From an uncultured Lachnospiraceae bacterium (GTDB lineage Bacteria > Bacillota > Clostridia > Lachnospirales > Lachnospiraceae), in the NCBI GenBank assembly GCA_900317825.1, contig ONIH01000001.1, forward strand, positions 62,001-126,000: a stretch of 64,000 nucleotides of DNA, read 5' to 3'. A program made the position numbers and the translations under genes. Under the pieces are notes generated by a model. That model ran no database searches and was not told the origin of the DNA. It saw nothing but the letters and a program-made list of their open reading frames with translations. Below, piece by piece: positions 26,250-35,136 of this stretch. Numbering within the stretch: position 1 is the stretch's first letter; the number at the start of each line of letters is the position of its first letter.

Positions 26250-27023
26250 TTACATGAACTGTGCGAGAAGCTTTTTGCCGTGGCGGCGGTCAGGAGCAGG
26301 GAGCAGACCTTTTGCTCTCAGTGAAGCTATGTGAGAGTCAAATTCACCCAGATTTCCAGAGACCTCCTGGTATTTGACGAACTGCTTTAGCTGGATACGC
26401 ATGGATTCAGAGCATTTGAATTCTTCACAGAGTTCATTCAGATAATCTCCGTTTTCCTGACCGTTGACAGGTTTTTTGGCGGAGATTTTTCTGATATATG
26501 AGATCACCGCTGCGGAGGCATCTTCTATCAGCACTTTAGTCTTTGTGAAATCCGGCGTTCCGCTGTCTGTCACTGTCTTTATGAATATCATCCGGTCGGG
26601 AGTGACAGCGCTCCTTAGAGCTGTGCAGATTCCGGATGACTCCATGTCATATATGTGACAGCTGTCATTTATCTCTGAAACCGGTACGTCAGAGGTCACG
26701 AGGCTTATATGCTTAAACTCAGTATCTGCTATATCTGGGAAGAATTCTTTTCCACTGCCCGCGTCCGTGATCTGTCCCGCAAAAAATGTCTGTCCCGTGA
26801 GCTCCCTGGCCCCAGCTGCAGTGCCGTAATTGACATAGCAGTCAGAGACACCGTATCTGCCAAGGCAGAAGCCAGCAGATGAGGAAGCGTTTAATTTTCC
26901 GATGCCTGTGATCATAAGCCGGACATCGTCACTCTCATAGAGCGTGCTGCTAATCGGCTTAAGGTCAAGTTCCCTGATAAGCGGCTCAGCCTCGGGCTTC
27001 AATGCGCAGAATACGGTTGTCAT
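26250..27023 (-). CDS. Nucleoside phosphorylase/nucleosidase-like protein
   Basis: 257-residue member of the purine phosphorylase (PNP/UDP) superfamily, related to MTA/SAH nucleosidases: VFCALKPEAEPLI at the N-terminus, LMITGIGKLNA, the substrate-binding YDMESSGI, and the catalytic Asp in VTDSGTPDF. The C-terminal 70 residues are an extra helical extension. Whether it cleaves methylthioadenosine, SAH or another nucleoside is not clear. It starts 2 bases after the D-2-hydroxyacid dehydrogenase gene and is cotranscribed with it. Confidence 0.75.
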   Translation of the reverse strand: MTTVFCALKPEAEPLIRELDLKPISSTLYESDDVRLMITGIGKLNASSSAGFCLGRYGVSDCYVNYGTAAGARELTGQTFFAGQITDAGSGKEFFPDIADTEFKHISLVTSDVPVSEINDSCHIYDMESSGICTALRSAVTPDRMIFIKTVTDSGTPDFTKTKVLIEDASAAVISYIRKISAKKPVNGQENGDYLNELCEEFKCSESMRIQLKQFVKYQEVSGNLGEFDSHIASLRAKGLLPAPDRRHGKKLLAQFM

Positions 27024-27025
27024 GC

Positions 27026-27955
27026 TTATACTTCTTCCTTTACCTGGTCATAGATCAGCTTCATCAGACGCTCTCTGGCTTCTGTGGCAGCCCAGCCTAT
27101 GTGAGGAGTGATCAGCAGTCTGTCTTTATTCTTCATATGGAGGAATGGGCTATCGGCTGACATAGGTTCGACTGATAGTGTATCGAGGGCAGCTGCGCCG
27201 ATTTCACCGTTATCAAGCGCGTCAGCTAAGTCATGCTCGACTATGATCTGGCCGCGGGCTACATTTACAAGTAGCGAATCATTTTTCATAAGAGAAAAGG
27301 CTCTGCTGTCAAAAAGTCCCTCTGTATTCTCATTCAGCGGCGAATGGATCGAGATCACGTCGGAAGTCTTTAAGAATTCCTCCCAGTCGAGGCGAGGGTA
27401 CTTCTCAGGACGGTCTATGCCGGAAGTGGAGTAGTAGACAACGCGGCAGCCGAGAGCAGTGGCAATCTCGGCAGTTCTGTGGCCGATGGCGCCAAGACCT
27501 ACGATTCCCCACTGTCTGCCTTTCAGTTCATGGAAGGTTTTCGCAAAATGGGTAAAGAGCCTGTCCTCTGTGTATCTGCCAGATTTCGTGTAGTCGTCGT
27601 AGTATGGCAGGTGCTCGTACATATAGAGCGCTATGGCTATCGTGTGCTGAGCCACCGAGTCGGTCGAATAGCCGGCTACGTTGTGCCAGTGGATGCCGCG
27701 GCTCTCGAGATATGGGATGTCGATATTGTTAACGCCTGTCGCTGTGACGCAGACGGCCTTCAGGTGGCTTGCGCCGGAGACGGTGCGCTCGTTTATCTTT
27801 GTCTTGTTTACGATCAGGATGTCGGCGTCCTTTGCGCGTTCCTGCACATGGTCCGGATCCGTGAAATCGTATTCGGTTACTTTGCCTAATTTTTCGAAGG
27901 CTGATAAGTCTAAGTCATCGCCTAAGGATTTTCTGTCTAAAAATACTATGTTCAT
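27026..27955 (-). CDS. D-2-hydroxyacid dehydrogenase
   Basis: NAD-dependent oxidoreductase of the D-isomer-specific family, 309 residues. Rossmann motif GLGAIGHRTAEIA (about 148-160), catalytic Arg in VNVARGQ, Glu in DTLSVEPMS and His in TPHIGW. Family members act on glycerate, lactate or branched hydroxy acids; the substrate cannot be chosen here. AAAGG lies about 11 bases before the start. Confidence 0.85.
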   Translation of the reverse strand: MNIVFLDRKSLGDDLDLSAFEKLGKVTEYDFTDPDHVQERAKDADILIVNKTKINERTVSGASHLKAVCVTATGVNNIDIPYLESRGIHWHNVAGYSTDSVAQHTIAIALYMYEHLPYYDDYTKSGRYTEDRLFTHFAKTFHELKGRQWGIVGLGAIGHRTAEIATALGCRVVYYSTSGIDRPEKYPRLDWEEFLKTSDVISIHSPLNENTEGLFDSRAFSLMKNDSLLVNVARGQIIVEHDLADALDNGEIGAAALDTLSVEPMSADSPFLHMKNKDRLLITPHIGWAATEARERLMKLIYDQVKEEV

Positions 27956-27978
27956 TAAAAAATGCCTTTCTTTTGCCT

Positions 27979-27987
27979 ATTCTATCA
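27979..27987 (-). promoter_or_regulatory. Extended -10 of the dehydrogenase operon
   Basis: On the minus strand TGA-TAGAAT, within the recurring TGTGATAGAAT pattern; -35 weak. Confidence 0.5.
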
Positions 27988-28008
27988 CAGATACAGAGGT
28001 TTTGCACC

Positions 28009-28037
28009 TTGACAAAATGGATGAAATGTTTTACATT
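28009..28037 (+). promoter_or_regulatory. Promoter of the Rrf2 regulator
   Basis: TTGACA (28009-28014), 17-bp spacer, TACATT (28032-28037). It lies 36 bases before the start codon. Confidence 0.7.
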
Positions 28038-28072
28038 ACATTGATGAAAAAATAAAACAGGAGATGATAGAA

Positions 28073-28534
28073 ATGCAGATTTCTACAAAGTTTACTATTG
28101 CAATTCATATACTGGCAGCTGCCGATTATTTCGGCAGCAATACTAAGGTCACGAGCGAGCTTCTGGCGTCGAGTATCGGGAGCAATCCGGTCATCATCAG
28201 GAATATCATGTCGGACCTTTCGGCAGCAGGCATCATAGAGACGAAGCGAGGCCCAGGCGGCATAGCTATAAAGAGGCCGCTCGATCAGATCAGTTTCTAC
28301 GATGTATATGAGGCTGTCGAGAAGAACAAGGACCACTTGTTCAACTTTCACGATAACCCGAATCCGAACTGCCCTGTCGGAAGGAATATCCACACAGCGC
28401 TCGACGGGAAGCTCGCCGAGGCTCAGGGGGATTTCGAGAACGACCTGAAGAAGTACACGATAGCAGATGTCGAAAAGGACATCCGAAGCGAAGTAAAGAA
28501 ACAGGAATCTAAGACCTCGTCAGCCGGTTACTAA
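28073..28534 (+). CDS. Rrf2 family transcriptional regulator, YwnA-like
   Basis: 153-residue winged-helix regulator. It opens with MQISTKFTIAIHILAA, typical of YwnA-like Rrf2 proteins. The HTH spans about residues 24-60 (VTSELLASSIGSNPVIIRNI) and the wing carries RGPGGIAI. It lacks the three clustered cysteines of IscR/NsrR, so an Fe-S cofactor is unlikely; one Cys remains (NPNCPVG). Start set at 28073 because AGGAG is 9 bases upstream; the ATG at 28064 is too close to it. Divergent from the dehydrogenase operon, a plausible target. Confidence 0.85.
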   Translation: MQISTKFTIAIHILAAADYFGSNTKVTSELLASSIGSNPVIIRNIMSDLSAAGIIETKRGPGGIAIKRPLDQISFYDVYEAVEKNKDHLFNFHDNPNPNCPVGRNIHTALDGKLAEAQGDFENDLKKYTIADVEKDIRSEVKKQESKTSSAGY

Positions 28535-28582
28535 TTTCTTATTATCTGCGATAAGTTCTGCTTATGATATGCGGATATGGGG

Positions 28583-28611
28583 TTGCGGGAAGTGGGGCGG
28601 GGTGGTAGAAT
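28583..28611 (+). promoter_or_regulatory. Promoter of the YjfB-like gene
   Basis: TTGCGG (28583-28588), 17-bp spacer, TAGAAT (28606-28611) with TGG before it (extended -10). Confidence 0.5.
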
Positions 28612-28646
28612 GGATTTGAAAAAATAAACGAAGCGAGGTGACCTTT

Positions 28647-28850
28647 ATGGATATAGCTTCTTTATCAATGGGCCTTGCACAGTCTAATACGTTAAACGAC
28701 GTCGGAACCCTGATGCTCGCCAAGTCGCTCGATAATGCGAATACCATGGCAGCCGGGGAAGTAGCGATGATCGACGCCATGCCTTCACAGCATGCGCTCG
28801 AGACCTCGGTAAATCCATCAGTCGGCTCGAACATAGACGTGTATGCCTGA
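28647..28850 (+). CDS. Putative motility protein, YjfB family
   Basis: 67-residue soluble protein. The opening MDIASLSMGLAQSNTLNDVG and the tail GSNIDVYA match the YjfB-like family of small proteins that often occur in motile Firmicutes; molecular function unknown. ATG 28647 is preceded by GCGAGGTG; the frame extends to a GTG 9 bases earlier that overlaps the SD and is not used. Monocistronic, between its own promoter and a strong terminator. Confidence 0.75.
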   Translation: MDIASLSMGLAQSNTLNDVGTLMLAKSLDNANTMAAGEVAMIDAMPSQHALETSVNPSVGSNIDVYA

Positions 28851-28860
28851 GAGAAAAAGG

Positions 28861-28899
28861 CAGCCATGATTTCGGTGTGAAATCATGGCTGTCTCTTTT
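28861..28899. terminator. Bidirectional terminator
   Basis: Twelve-bp perfect stem (28861-28872 with 28880-28891), 7-nt loop, then a T-rich tail; serves YjfB and the convergent pdxT. Confidence 0.85.
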
Positions 28900-29457
28900 T
28901 TATACGTGTTCTAAGAAAAATCTGTGAATGCTCGAGTCACCGCTTATCTCCGGGTGGAAAGAGATGGCGAGCTGGTTTTTGTATCTGGCTGCGACTATTT
29001 TCCCATCGACTTCAGCGAGAACTTCGACGCCGTCTCCTACTAAGGTGATGTATGGCGCACGGATAAAGCACATAGGGACTTTTCCTATACCATTGAATTC
29101 TGCTGTCGTGTTAAAGCTTCCGAGCTGTCTGCCGTAGGCATTCCGTTTTACGTCTATCGGCATCGTGGCGAGATGATCGGAAGCCTTTCCGTCGATTTTT
29201 TCAGCGAGAAGGATCTCTCCGGCGCAGGTCCCGAAAACCGGGAGCCCGTCCTCTATCTTCTGCTTTAACGGTTCCAGCAGTTTTAAGTCCTTAAGCAGTT
29301 TTCCAACCGTGGTGCTTTCACCGCCAGGCAGAACTAAAGCGTCTATCCCGTCTATGTCCGGAAGCTGCCTTATCTCGACAGTTTCCGCACCGAGGGACTT
29401 AAGCATTTTTTCATGTTCGATAAAAGCACCCTGAAGTGCTAATACACCGACTTTCAT
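28900..29457 (-). CDS. pdxT: PdxT glutaminase subunit of PLP synthase
   Basis: Class I glutamine amidotransferase that supplies ammonia to PdxS for pyridoxal-5-phosphate synthesis. 185 residues. Motifs: VLALQGAFIEH, PGGESTT, nucleophile Cys in GTCAGEILL and catalytic His-x-Glu in SFHPE. The start overlaps the pdxS stop by one base (TAATG), as expected of a stoichiometric pair. Confidence 0.96.
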   Translation of the reverse strand: MKVGVLALQGAFIEHEKMLKSLGAETVEIRQLPDIDGIDALVLPGGESTTVGKLLKDLKLLEPLKQKIEDGLPVFGTCAGEILLAEKIDGKASDHLATMPIDVKRNAYGRQLGSFNTTAEFNGIGKVPMCFIRAPYITLVGDGVEVLAEVDGKIVAARYKNQLAISFHPEISGDSSIHRFFLEHV

Positions 29458-30344
29458 TACTTGCCTCTTTCTTCCATGATAGTCTGGATCTCGTCAGCGT
29501 TGATTCCTACCATAGCCTCACCGAGATTTTCAGAAAGCTTTGCGAGGACATCCGGATCGTTGTAGTTTGTGACAGCCTTTACGATGGCGTCGGCTCTCTT
29601 TGCCGGGTCTCCCGATTTGAAAATTCCTGAACCTACGAAGACCCCTTCAGCTCCGAGCTGCATCATAAGAGCAGCGTCTGCAGGAGTGGCAACACCGCCG
29701 GCGGCGAAGTTTACGACAGGGAGTTTTCCGTTATCGTGAACTGACTTTACGAGGTCGTATGGTACCTGAAGCTCCTTTGCTGCTTCGAAAAGCTCGTCAT
29801 CACGGAGAGAAGTCAGGTCGTGGATCTGCTTATTTATTTTTCTCATATGGCGGACGGCCTGAACGACGTCACCTGTTCCCGGCTCGCCCTTGGTGCGGAT
29901 CATGGCAGCGCCTTCAGCGATTCTTCTTAAGGCCTCGCCCAGATCCCTGGCACCACAGACGAACGGAACCTTGAACTGGGTCTTGTCGATATGGTAGACA
30001 TCATCGGCCGGTGAAAGTACCTCAGACTCATCGATGTAATCTATCTCTATAGCCTGAAGTATCTGTGCTTCAGCGATGTGTCCGATACGGCACTTTGCCA
30101 TGACAGGGATAGAGACTGCCTTCTGGATTCCCTTTATCATGGCAGGGTCGCTCATTCTGGAAACTCCTCCGGCAGCTCTGATATCAGCCGGTATCCTCTC
30201 AAGTGCCATTACTGCGCAGGCTCCGGCAGCTTCGGCTATTTTTGCCTGCTCCGGGTTTGTGACGTCCATTATGACTCCACCCTTTAGCATCTGCGCAAGC
30301 CCGCGGTTTAACTGAATTCTGTCCTGATTTTCTTCAACTGGCAT
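29457..30344 (-). CDS. pdxS: PdxS synthase subunit of PLP synthase
   Basis: TIM-barrel enzyme that condenses ribose 5-phosphate, glyceraldehyde 3-phosphate and ammonia to PLP. 295 residues. Signatures: [24 protein letters not shown], the lysine in [19 protein letters not shown], and [17 protein letters not shown] with a phosphate-binding glycine loop. SD GGAGG upstream. The PLP-dependent aminotransferase at 7.9 kb is one local consumer of the product. Confidence 0.97.
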   Translation of the reverse strand: MPVEENQDRIQLNRGLAQMLKGGVIMDVTNPEQAKIAEAAGACAVMALERIPADIRAAGGVSRMSDPAMIKGIQKAVSIPVMAKCRIGHIAEAQILQAIEIDYIDESEVLSPADDVYHIDKTQFKVPFVCGARDLGEALRRIAEGAAMIRTKGEPGTGDVVQAVRHMRKINKQIHDLTSLRDDELFEAAKELQVPYDLVKSVHDNGKLPVVNFAAGGVATPADAALMMQLGAEGVFVGSGIFKSGDPAKRADAIVKAVTNYNDPDVLAKLSENLGEAMVGINADEIQTIMEERGK

Positions 30345-30462
30345 TACTTTTCCTCCATAAACTGGTTATATAATTACTGCATTTACGATGGTTATTGTTA
30401 TATCAGATTTCTGAGCTTGGGAAAATACTCAGTTTCTAAAAATAATATATGACCAGATGAAT

Positions 30463-30491
30463 TTGACGATTTTACAAGTAGGGCTTATAAT
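30463..30491 (+). promoter_or_regulatory. Promoter of the gamma-carbonic anhydrase gene
   Basis: TTGACG (30463-30468), 17-bp spacer, TATAAT (30486-30491), close to the consensus. The rest of 30345-30514 carries the AT-rich pdxS upstream region; no gene seen. Confidence 0.7.
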
Positions 30492-30514
30492 CTAAAAAAG
30501 AAAGGAACGAAAAA

Positions 30515-31012
30515 ATGGAAATAGATAGTTCAGTTTATGTGGCGCCGGGAGCTTTTATAAGCGATGACGCTGTTCTTAAGAAAAATGTCTCGGTGTTCCC
30601 TAACGCCGTTGTGCGCGGAGACGAGGGCGAGATCTTTGTAGATGAGGATACGAATATACAGGACTGCGCAGTCCTGCATACTGCGAAGGGATTTACGGTG
30701 CATGTCGGAAAAGGTGTGACTATCGGACATTCGGCGATAGTTCACGGAGCCACTGTCGGCGATAATTCGCTTATCGGAATGGGCGCCATTCTTTTAAACG
30801 GCTCAAAGGTAGGACGTGACTGTATCATAGGCGCAGGTTCTCTCGTCACTGGAAAAATGGTCATCCCGGACGGATACATGGCTTTTGGAAATCCCTGCCG
30901 GCTGATCCGCCCGATGACCCCCGAAGAGATAGAGAGTAACCGTACTAATGCCGCCGATTATGTGAAACTCGCGCACAGCAAACCAGATAACCGGATAGCA
31001 GAATATCAGTAA
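30515..31012 (+). CDS. Gamma-carbonic anhydrase family hexapeptide protein
   Basis: 165-residue left-handed beta-helix protein. Zn-ligand histidines are in place (VLHTAKG, TIGHSAIVHGATVG) and GMGAILLNG follows, matching the YrdA/PaaY-like branch. It could be a carbonic anhydrase or an acyl/thioesterase-like member; many lack proven activity. SD AAAGGAA upstream. Convergent with cysE, 16 bases apart. Confidence 0.85.
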   Translation: MEIDSSVYVAPGAFISDDAVLKKNVSVFPNAVVRGDEGEIFVDEDTNIQDCAVLHTAKGFTVHVGKGVTIGHSAIVHGATVGDNSLIGMGAILLNGSKVGRDCIIGAGSLVTGKMVIPDGYMAFGNPCRLIRPMTPEEIESNRTNAADYVKLAHSKPDNRIAEYQ

Positions 31013-31028
31013 ATGGTTTTTTATGCAT

Positions 31029-32021
31029 TCAGATGACATAAAACCAGGCGTCAGACTGCTCGAAGTCATTCTTTTCGATGATGCTTCCGTCCTTGCCCTT
31101 CATGACGAGCTCCTGGTTTTTTATCGTGACGCGGGTACCGGCCGGGATTGATCTCGTGATGAAGGCGTTCGAGCCGATGACTGAGCCTTCGCCGATGACT
31201 GTCTTTCCGCCGAGAATAGAAGCCCCGGAGTAGATGGTCACGTTATCCTCGATGGTCGGGTGACGCTTGATGCCGTGCAGCGCCTGACCGGCAGCAGTAG
31301 AGAGAGCTCCGATCGTAACGCCCTGGTAGACTTTTACGTGGTCACCGATTATCGTGGTGGAACCGACTACGACGCCGGTTCCATGATCCAGGCAGAAATA
31401 CCTGCCAATGCGAGCGCCCGGATGGATATCGATACCTGTGATAGAGTGAGCGTACTCAGTCATCATACGCGGGATCAACGGTACGTTCAGAAGAAAAAGT
31501 CCGTGAGCCAGGCGGTTTATCGTCGTAGCTTTGATACCTGGGTAAGAGAGTATGATGTCGTCGAGACTTGAAGCTGCCGGGTCACCGTCGAAGGTGGCGA
31601 CAAGGTCGGTCTCAACGTAATCTCTGATGTCAGGCAGACGATTTAAAAATGTGAGAGCCAGGCAGTAGGCCTGATCCTTGAACTTCGCTTCTTCTTCAGG
31701 ACTTAAGGCCGTCTCACTGCCATTGTCAGCGCGCTTTGTGATCTCATCATAACAGAGCACTATCTCGATCTGCTGGCTTAAGTTATAGAGAACATCCTCT
31801 ATAAGCACGGTCAGATTTCCACGGAGATTATAGCTCTTGTAGACCTGATCCCTGTAGTATCCAGGGAAGACGAGGCGCAGAAGCTTATTCGTGATAAGAA
31901 CTACCTTTTCCCTGTCCGGCTGGTTAAAAACGGCCATTTTATCGATGTCACGGCCCTTGCCGTAATCAGATAAGAGCTTTGCGACCAGCTGGTTTACTTC
32001 TTCATTTTCTAATTCGCCCAT
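31029..32021 (-). CDS. cysE: Serine O-acetyltransferase CysE (EpsC-like)
   Basis: Transfers acetyl from acetyl-CoA to serine in cysteine synthesis. 330 residues, with a long N-terminal alpha-helical domain (about 1-165) and a C-terminal left-handed beta-helix: IDIHPGARIGRYFCLDHGTGVVVG contains the catalytic Asp and His; TIGALS and HPTIEDNVTIYSGA follow. Longer than E. coli CysE (273) but usual for the EpsC/SAT subgroup in Clostridia. Start placed at 32021 (MGELENEEV), with GGAAAGG upstream. Its promoter overlaps the end of panD. Confidence 0.9.
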   Translation of the reverse strand: MGELENEEVNQLVAKLLSDYGKGRDIDKMAVFNQPDREKVVLITNKLLRLVFPGYYRDQVYKSYNLRGNLTVLIEDVLYNLSQQIEIVLCYDEITKRADNGSETALSPEEEAKFKDQAYCLALTFLNRLPDIRDYVETDLVATFDGDPAASSLDDIILSYPGIKATTINRLAHGLFLLNVPLIPRMMTEYAHSITGIDIHPGARIGRYFCLDHGTGVVVGSTTIIGDHVKVYQGVTIGALSTAAGQALHGIKRHPTIEDNVTIYSGASILGGKTVIGEGSVIGSNAFITRSIPAGTRVTIKNQELVMKGKDGSIIEKNDFEQSDAWFYVI

Positions 32022-32062
32022 TACGTACCTTTCCTTTTTTCCAACCAAAAGATATTTTTCCT

Positions 32063-32091
32063 ATTATAGGTTAAACGGGTGTCTCATGCAA
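32063..32091 (-). promoter_or_regulatory. Promoter of cysE
   Basis: On the minus strand TTGCAT (32086-32091), 17-bp spacer, TATAAT (32063-32068). The -35 overlaps the last codons of panD. Confidence 0.65.
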
Positions 32092-32467
32092 GCCTGCCGT
32101 GCTTTTCGTAGCGTACAACTTTTGCAGGTGCGTTCTTTTCGTCGACAAGTACGACTACCGGCTTTTCAATCTCTTCCTTGTCGGGGTCGACCTGGGCGTA
32201 GCACATGATGATCACGTGGTCGCCGACAGCTGACTTTCTGGCAGCAGCGCCGTTTAAGCAGATGATACCGCTTCCAGGCTCTCCGGCAATGACGTAGGTA
32301 GAAAAACGTTCGCCGTTTTCGACATCTGCGATCTCGACTTTTTCGTACTCACGGATGTGGGCTTCTTCCATCAGCTTTTCATCGATAGTGATGCTGCCGA
32401 CGTAGTTTAGCTCCGCCTGAGTCACAACAGCGCGATGGATCTTTGACTTCAGCATATTTATATACAT
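32084..32467 (-). CDS. panD: Aspartate 1-decarboxylase PanD
   Basis: Pyruvoyl enzyme that makes beta-alanine from aspartate for pantothenate. 127 residues; self-processing site Gly-Ser in NYVGSITID (Ser25-28 region), with catalytic residues in [14 protein letters not shown] lies 8 bases before ATG 32467, four codons before the MLKSKIH seen at most PanD N-termini. Last gene of the pantothenate operon. Confidence 0.95.
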   Translation of the reverse strand: MYINMLKSKIHRAVVTQAELNYVGSITIDEKLMEEAHIREYEKVEIADVENGERFSTYVIAGEPGSGIICLNGAAARKSAVGDHVIIMCYAQVDPDKEEIEKPVVVLVDEKNAPAKVVRYEKHGRLA

Positions 32468-32471
32468 GACG

Positions 32472-33317
32472 TTACCTCACTATGATATTATCGATCTCTC
32501 TGGTTTTTCCAATGTAAACTGCGATGGCGATAAGAGTTTCCTCGCCGTCGAGACGGTCCTTCGGCTGGAGAAGGTTGAAGTCGACAGCTGAGACGTAGTC
32601 GATACGAGCGAGAGGCTCAGTTTCAAGCTTTTTCGTGATGATGTCGGTTATTTTTTTCAGGTCTTTTTCACCGGCGTCGATGGCCTTTTTGCCTTCTTTT
32701 AGAGAAGCGGAGAGGATCACAGCGGCCTTTCGCTCTTCAGGTGAGAGGTAGGTGTTTCTTGAACTCTTTGCGAGACCGTCGGCTTCACGAACGATAGGAC
32801 AGCCTACGATCTCGATATTGTAGTTTAAGTCGTGAACCATGCGCTTTACGACTGCGAGCTGCTGGGCGTCCTTCTGTCCGAAGTAGGCGCGGTCGGCTTC
32901 AGCTATATGGAAAAGCTTTGTGACTACAGTGCAGACACCGTCGAAGTGTACCGGGCGGACAGCTCCGCAGAGACCGGCTGTAAGAGTGTCTACATGAACT
33001 TTAGTGAAGTGATCCTTTCCGTACATCTCTTCAGGAGTCGGATGGAAAATAAGGTCGGCTCCTAGCCCGGCACAGAGCTTTTTATCGGCTTCAAAGTCAC
33101 GCGGATACTGCTCTAAGTCCTCATTCGGTCCGAACTGCGTAGGGTTTACGAAATCGGAAACTACTACACGGTCATTCTGCTCGCGGGCCTTTTTTATCAG
33201 GGAAGCGTGTCCCTCGTGCAGGTAGCCCATAGTAGGAACGAGCCCTATGGTCTCACCGTTTTTCTTCCATTCTTTTACGTACTTTTTTACGTCAGCTATG
33301 GTCTCAGCAACTATCAT
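32472..33317 (-). CDS. panC: Pantothenate synthetase PanC
   Basis: ATP-dependent ligase joining pantoate and beta-alanine. 281 residues, the family length. Motifs: [15 protein letters not shown] (ATP-binding HxGH), [25 protein letters not shown] and [15 protein letters not shown] (KMSKS-like loop). Starts in an ATGA overlap with panB. Confidence 0.97.
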   Translation of the reverse strand: MIVAETIADVKKYVKEWKKNGETIGLVPTMGYLHEGHASLIKKAREQNDRVVVSDFVNPTQFGPNEDLEQYPRDFEADKKLCAGLGADLIFHPTPEEMYGKDHFTKVHVDTLTAGLCGAVRPVHFDGVCTVVTKLFHIAEADRAYFGQKDAQQLAVVKRMVHDLNYNIEIVGCPIVREADGLAKSSRNTYLSPEERKAAVILSASLKEGKKAIDAGEKDLKKITDIITKKLETEPLARIDYVSAVDFNLLQPKDRLDGEETLIAIAVYIGKTREIDNIIVR

Positions 33318-34156
33318 TTCTTTAATTCCTCCATTACTTCGTCAGCTATTTTAAAAGTGTGCTCGCCCGTTACAGGGAAAGTCTTTTCCTTTACTTCTTT
33401 TGAGTAGGCATTGAATGCGTCCTTCATCTCGCGGCCGATATGAGCGAAGTGCTTTACGAACTTCGGGGCGAGACCATCGTACATATCGAGCATATCCTGA
33501 TATACGAGAATCTGTCCGTCACAGCCGTTTCCGGCACCGATACCGATAGTAGGGATAGTGAGCTCTTCGGAGATCATCGTGGCGAGTTTTTCAGGAACGC
33601 ACTCGAGGGTTACCATGAAGGCTCCGGCCTCTTCGACTTTTTTGGCATCTTCTAAGAGCTCTTTTGCTCTCTCGACATTCTTGCCCTGAACCTTGAAACC
33701 GCCGAAGGCGTTTACAGATTGCGGAGTCAGGCCGATGTGGGCGACTACAGGGATCTGTGCGTCTACGATGGCTCTGATCTGTGAGCAGTACTTGGCGCCG
33801 CCCTCGAGCTTTACGGCGTTTGCGTGACCTTCCTTTATCAGGCGGCCGGCATTTTCTACAGCCTGCTCGTCAGAGATGTGGTAAGACATGAAAGGCATAT
33901 CGCCTACGAGAAAAGTGTTTTTAAGCCCTCTGGAAACGCAGGCCGTGTGGTGGATCATGTCTTCCATCGTGACAGGAAGCGTGTCGTCGTAACCCATGAC
34001 TGTCATGCCGAGCGAATCGCCGACAAGGACAGCGTCGATATCTGTCTGCTCTATAAGGGTCGCTGTCGTGTAATCGTAACAGGTGAGCATCGCTATCTTC
34101 TCACCGTTTTCCTTCATTTTCTGAAGAGTGTTTACCGTCTGCTTTTTTAATGCCAT
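33314..34156 (-). CDS. panB: Ketopantoate hydroxymethyltransferase PanB
   Basis: Adds a hydroxymethyl group from methylene-tetrahydrofolate to 2-ketoisovalerate. 280 residues. Signatures: [34 protein letters not shown] (metal-binding Asp), [13 protein letters not shown] and [15 protein letters not shown]. Overlaps the upstream DUF2520 gene by 10 bases and panC by 4. Confidence 0.97.
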   Translation of the reverse strand: MALKKQTVNTLQKMKENGEKIAMLTCYDYTTATLIEQTDIDAVLVGDSLGMTVMGYDDTLPVTMEDMIHHTACVSRGLKNTFLVGDMPFMSYHISDEQAVENAGRLIKEGHANAVKLEGGAKYCSQIRAIVDAQIPVVAHIGLTPQSVNAFGGFKVQGKNVERAKELLEDAKKVEEAGAFMVTLECVPEKLATMISEELTIPTIGIGAGNGCDGQILVYQDMLDMYDGLAPKFVKHFAHIGREMKDAFNAYSKEVKEKTFPVTGEHTFKIADEVMEELKK

Positions 34157-34986
34157 AATGTATCCTCCAGTTCTATGTAACTGCGGTCGGGATTTTTCTC
34201 CTTCGCCAGAAAAATAAGTTTCTCCGATAGAAGGCGGTAGAGTGTCTTATCATCATCGGAAGTGAGTGAGTCCAGGTGGCACTTTACAGTGTCTGGATCA
34301 GCCCGTTCTACCGGGCCAGTCAGGGCATTTACCGGGCCATTTTCTGCCACAGAAGAGGCATTCGCTTTAAAAAGCGGGGTGATGATGCTAATAGCGTCCT
34401 CATCTGAAATGCCTGCTGACTCGAGAATCTCAAGCGCCCAGGAGTATAGTCCCGTGACGAAATTACTCGAAACTGCACACGCCAGGTGATAGAGAGTCTT
34501 TTCAGAAGTCTCTATTGGGACCACATGAAGCCCTGCTTCCTTGAAAAAATCGCTTGCTCCATCAGGAGCACCTTCTATTGTAAAAACTGAGGATGGGAAA
34601 TCTCCGGCTGCTTTAACTGGCTCTGATATAGCTATCGCCGGATGAAGTGAGAAACCGCACGCGCCTTTTAGATCTGGGAAAACGGAAGAGGAGAGTACGC
34701 CGCTGCAGTGGACTATCCATCTGTCATGGAGGTCGCCACAGGAAGCTGCCAGCTCTTCTGCGACTTCCCGGATCTTTGCGTCCGGAACCGTTAAAAAAAG
34801 GATATCGCTCTCTCGGGCGATATCCTTAGGATCATCATAAACTGATGCGCCGACAAGCTCTGCCGACGTCTTTGCATGATCTCTGGTGCGACTTAAATAA
34901 CCCGTGACCGGGTATCCTTTCCTGGAAAAATAGAGTCCCAGGGCGGTGCCTGCTTTTCCGGCACCGATAAAGCCAATTCTCTTCAT
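34147..34986 (-). CDS. Rossmann/DUF2520 protein, probable ketopantoate reductase (PanG-like)
   Basis: 279-residue NAD(P)-binding protein: [21 protein letters not shown] is a Rossmann nucleotide loop, the middle holds [14 protein letters not shown] and SLHPAIAIS, and the C-terminal half is a helical DUF2520 domain. DUF2520 proteins include PanG, an alternative ketopantoate reductase known from other bacteria; sitting directly ahead of panB, panC and panD, and with no panE in view, this gene probably fills the missing step. Start fixed at 34986 by GGAGGTGATG just upstream; the longer frame to 35100 precedes the predicted transcript start. Confidence 0.75.
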   Translation of the reverse strand: MKRIGFIGAGKAGTALGLYFSRKGYPVTGYLSRTRDHAKTSAELVGASVYDDPKDIARESDILFLTVPDAKIREVAEELAASCGDLHDRWIVHCSGVLSSSVFPDLKGACGFSLHPAIAISEPVKAAGDFPSSVFTIEGAPDGASDFFKEAGLHVVPIETSEKTLYHLACAVSSNFVTGLYSWALEILESAGISDEDAISIITPLFKANASSVAENGPVNALTGPVERADPDTVKCHLDSLTSDDDKTLYRLLSEKLIFLAKEKNPDRSYIELEDTLWH

Positions 34987-35082
34987 TCCATCACCTCCGT
35001 AAGGGCTCACTGCTTCATCTGAAGTCAGTGGCAGTGGAGTTCCGGAACGCGAAATCCATGCGGGTACAGTTTCTTTCGAATA

Positions 35083-35125
35083 CCATCCAAATGCATACAA
35101 TACTCTTTTTGGATGGATTTGTAAA
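35083..35125 (-). promoter_or_regulatory. Promoter and inverted repeat ahead of the pan operon
   Basis: CCATCCAAA (35083-35091) and TTTGGATGG (35108-35116) form a 9-bp inverted repeat with a 16-base spacer. It overlaps a minus-strand promoter TTTACA (35120-35125), 17-bp spacer, TATTGT (35097-35102). Position over the spacer and start region suggests an operator. The leader (about 35000-35090) can form a further hairpin (CACTG-CTTC against GAAGCAGTG). Confidence 0.45.
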
Positions 35126-35136
35126 GGACTTTTTAA

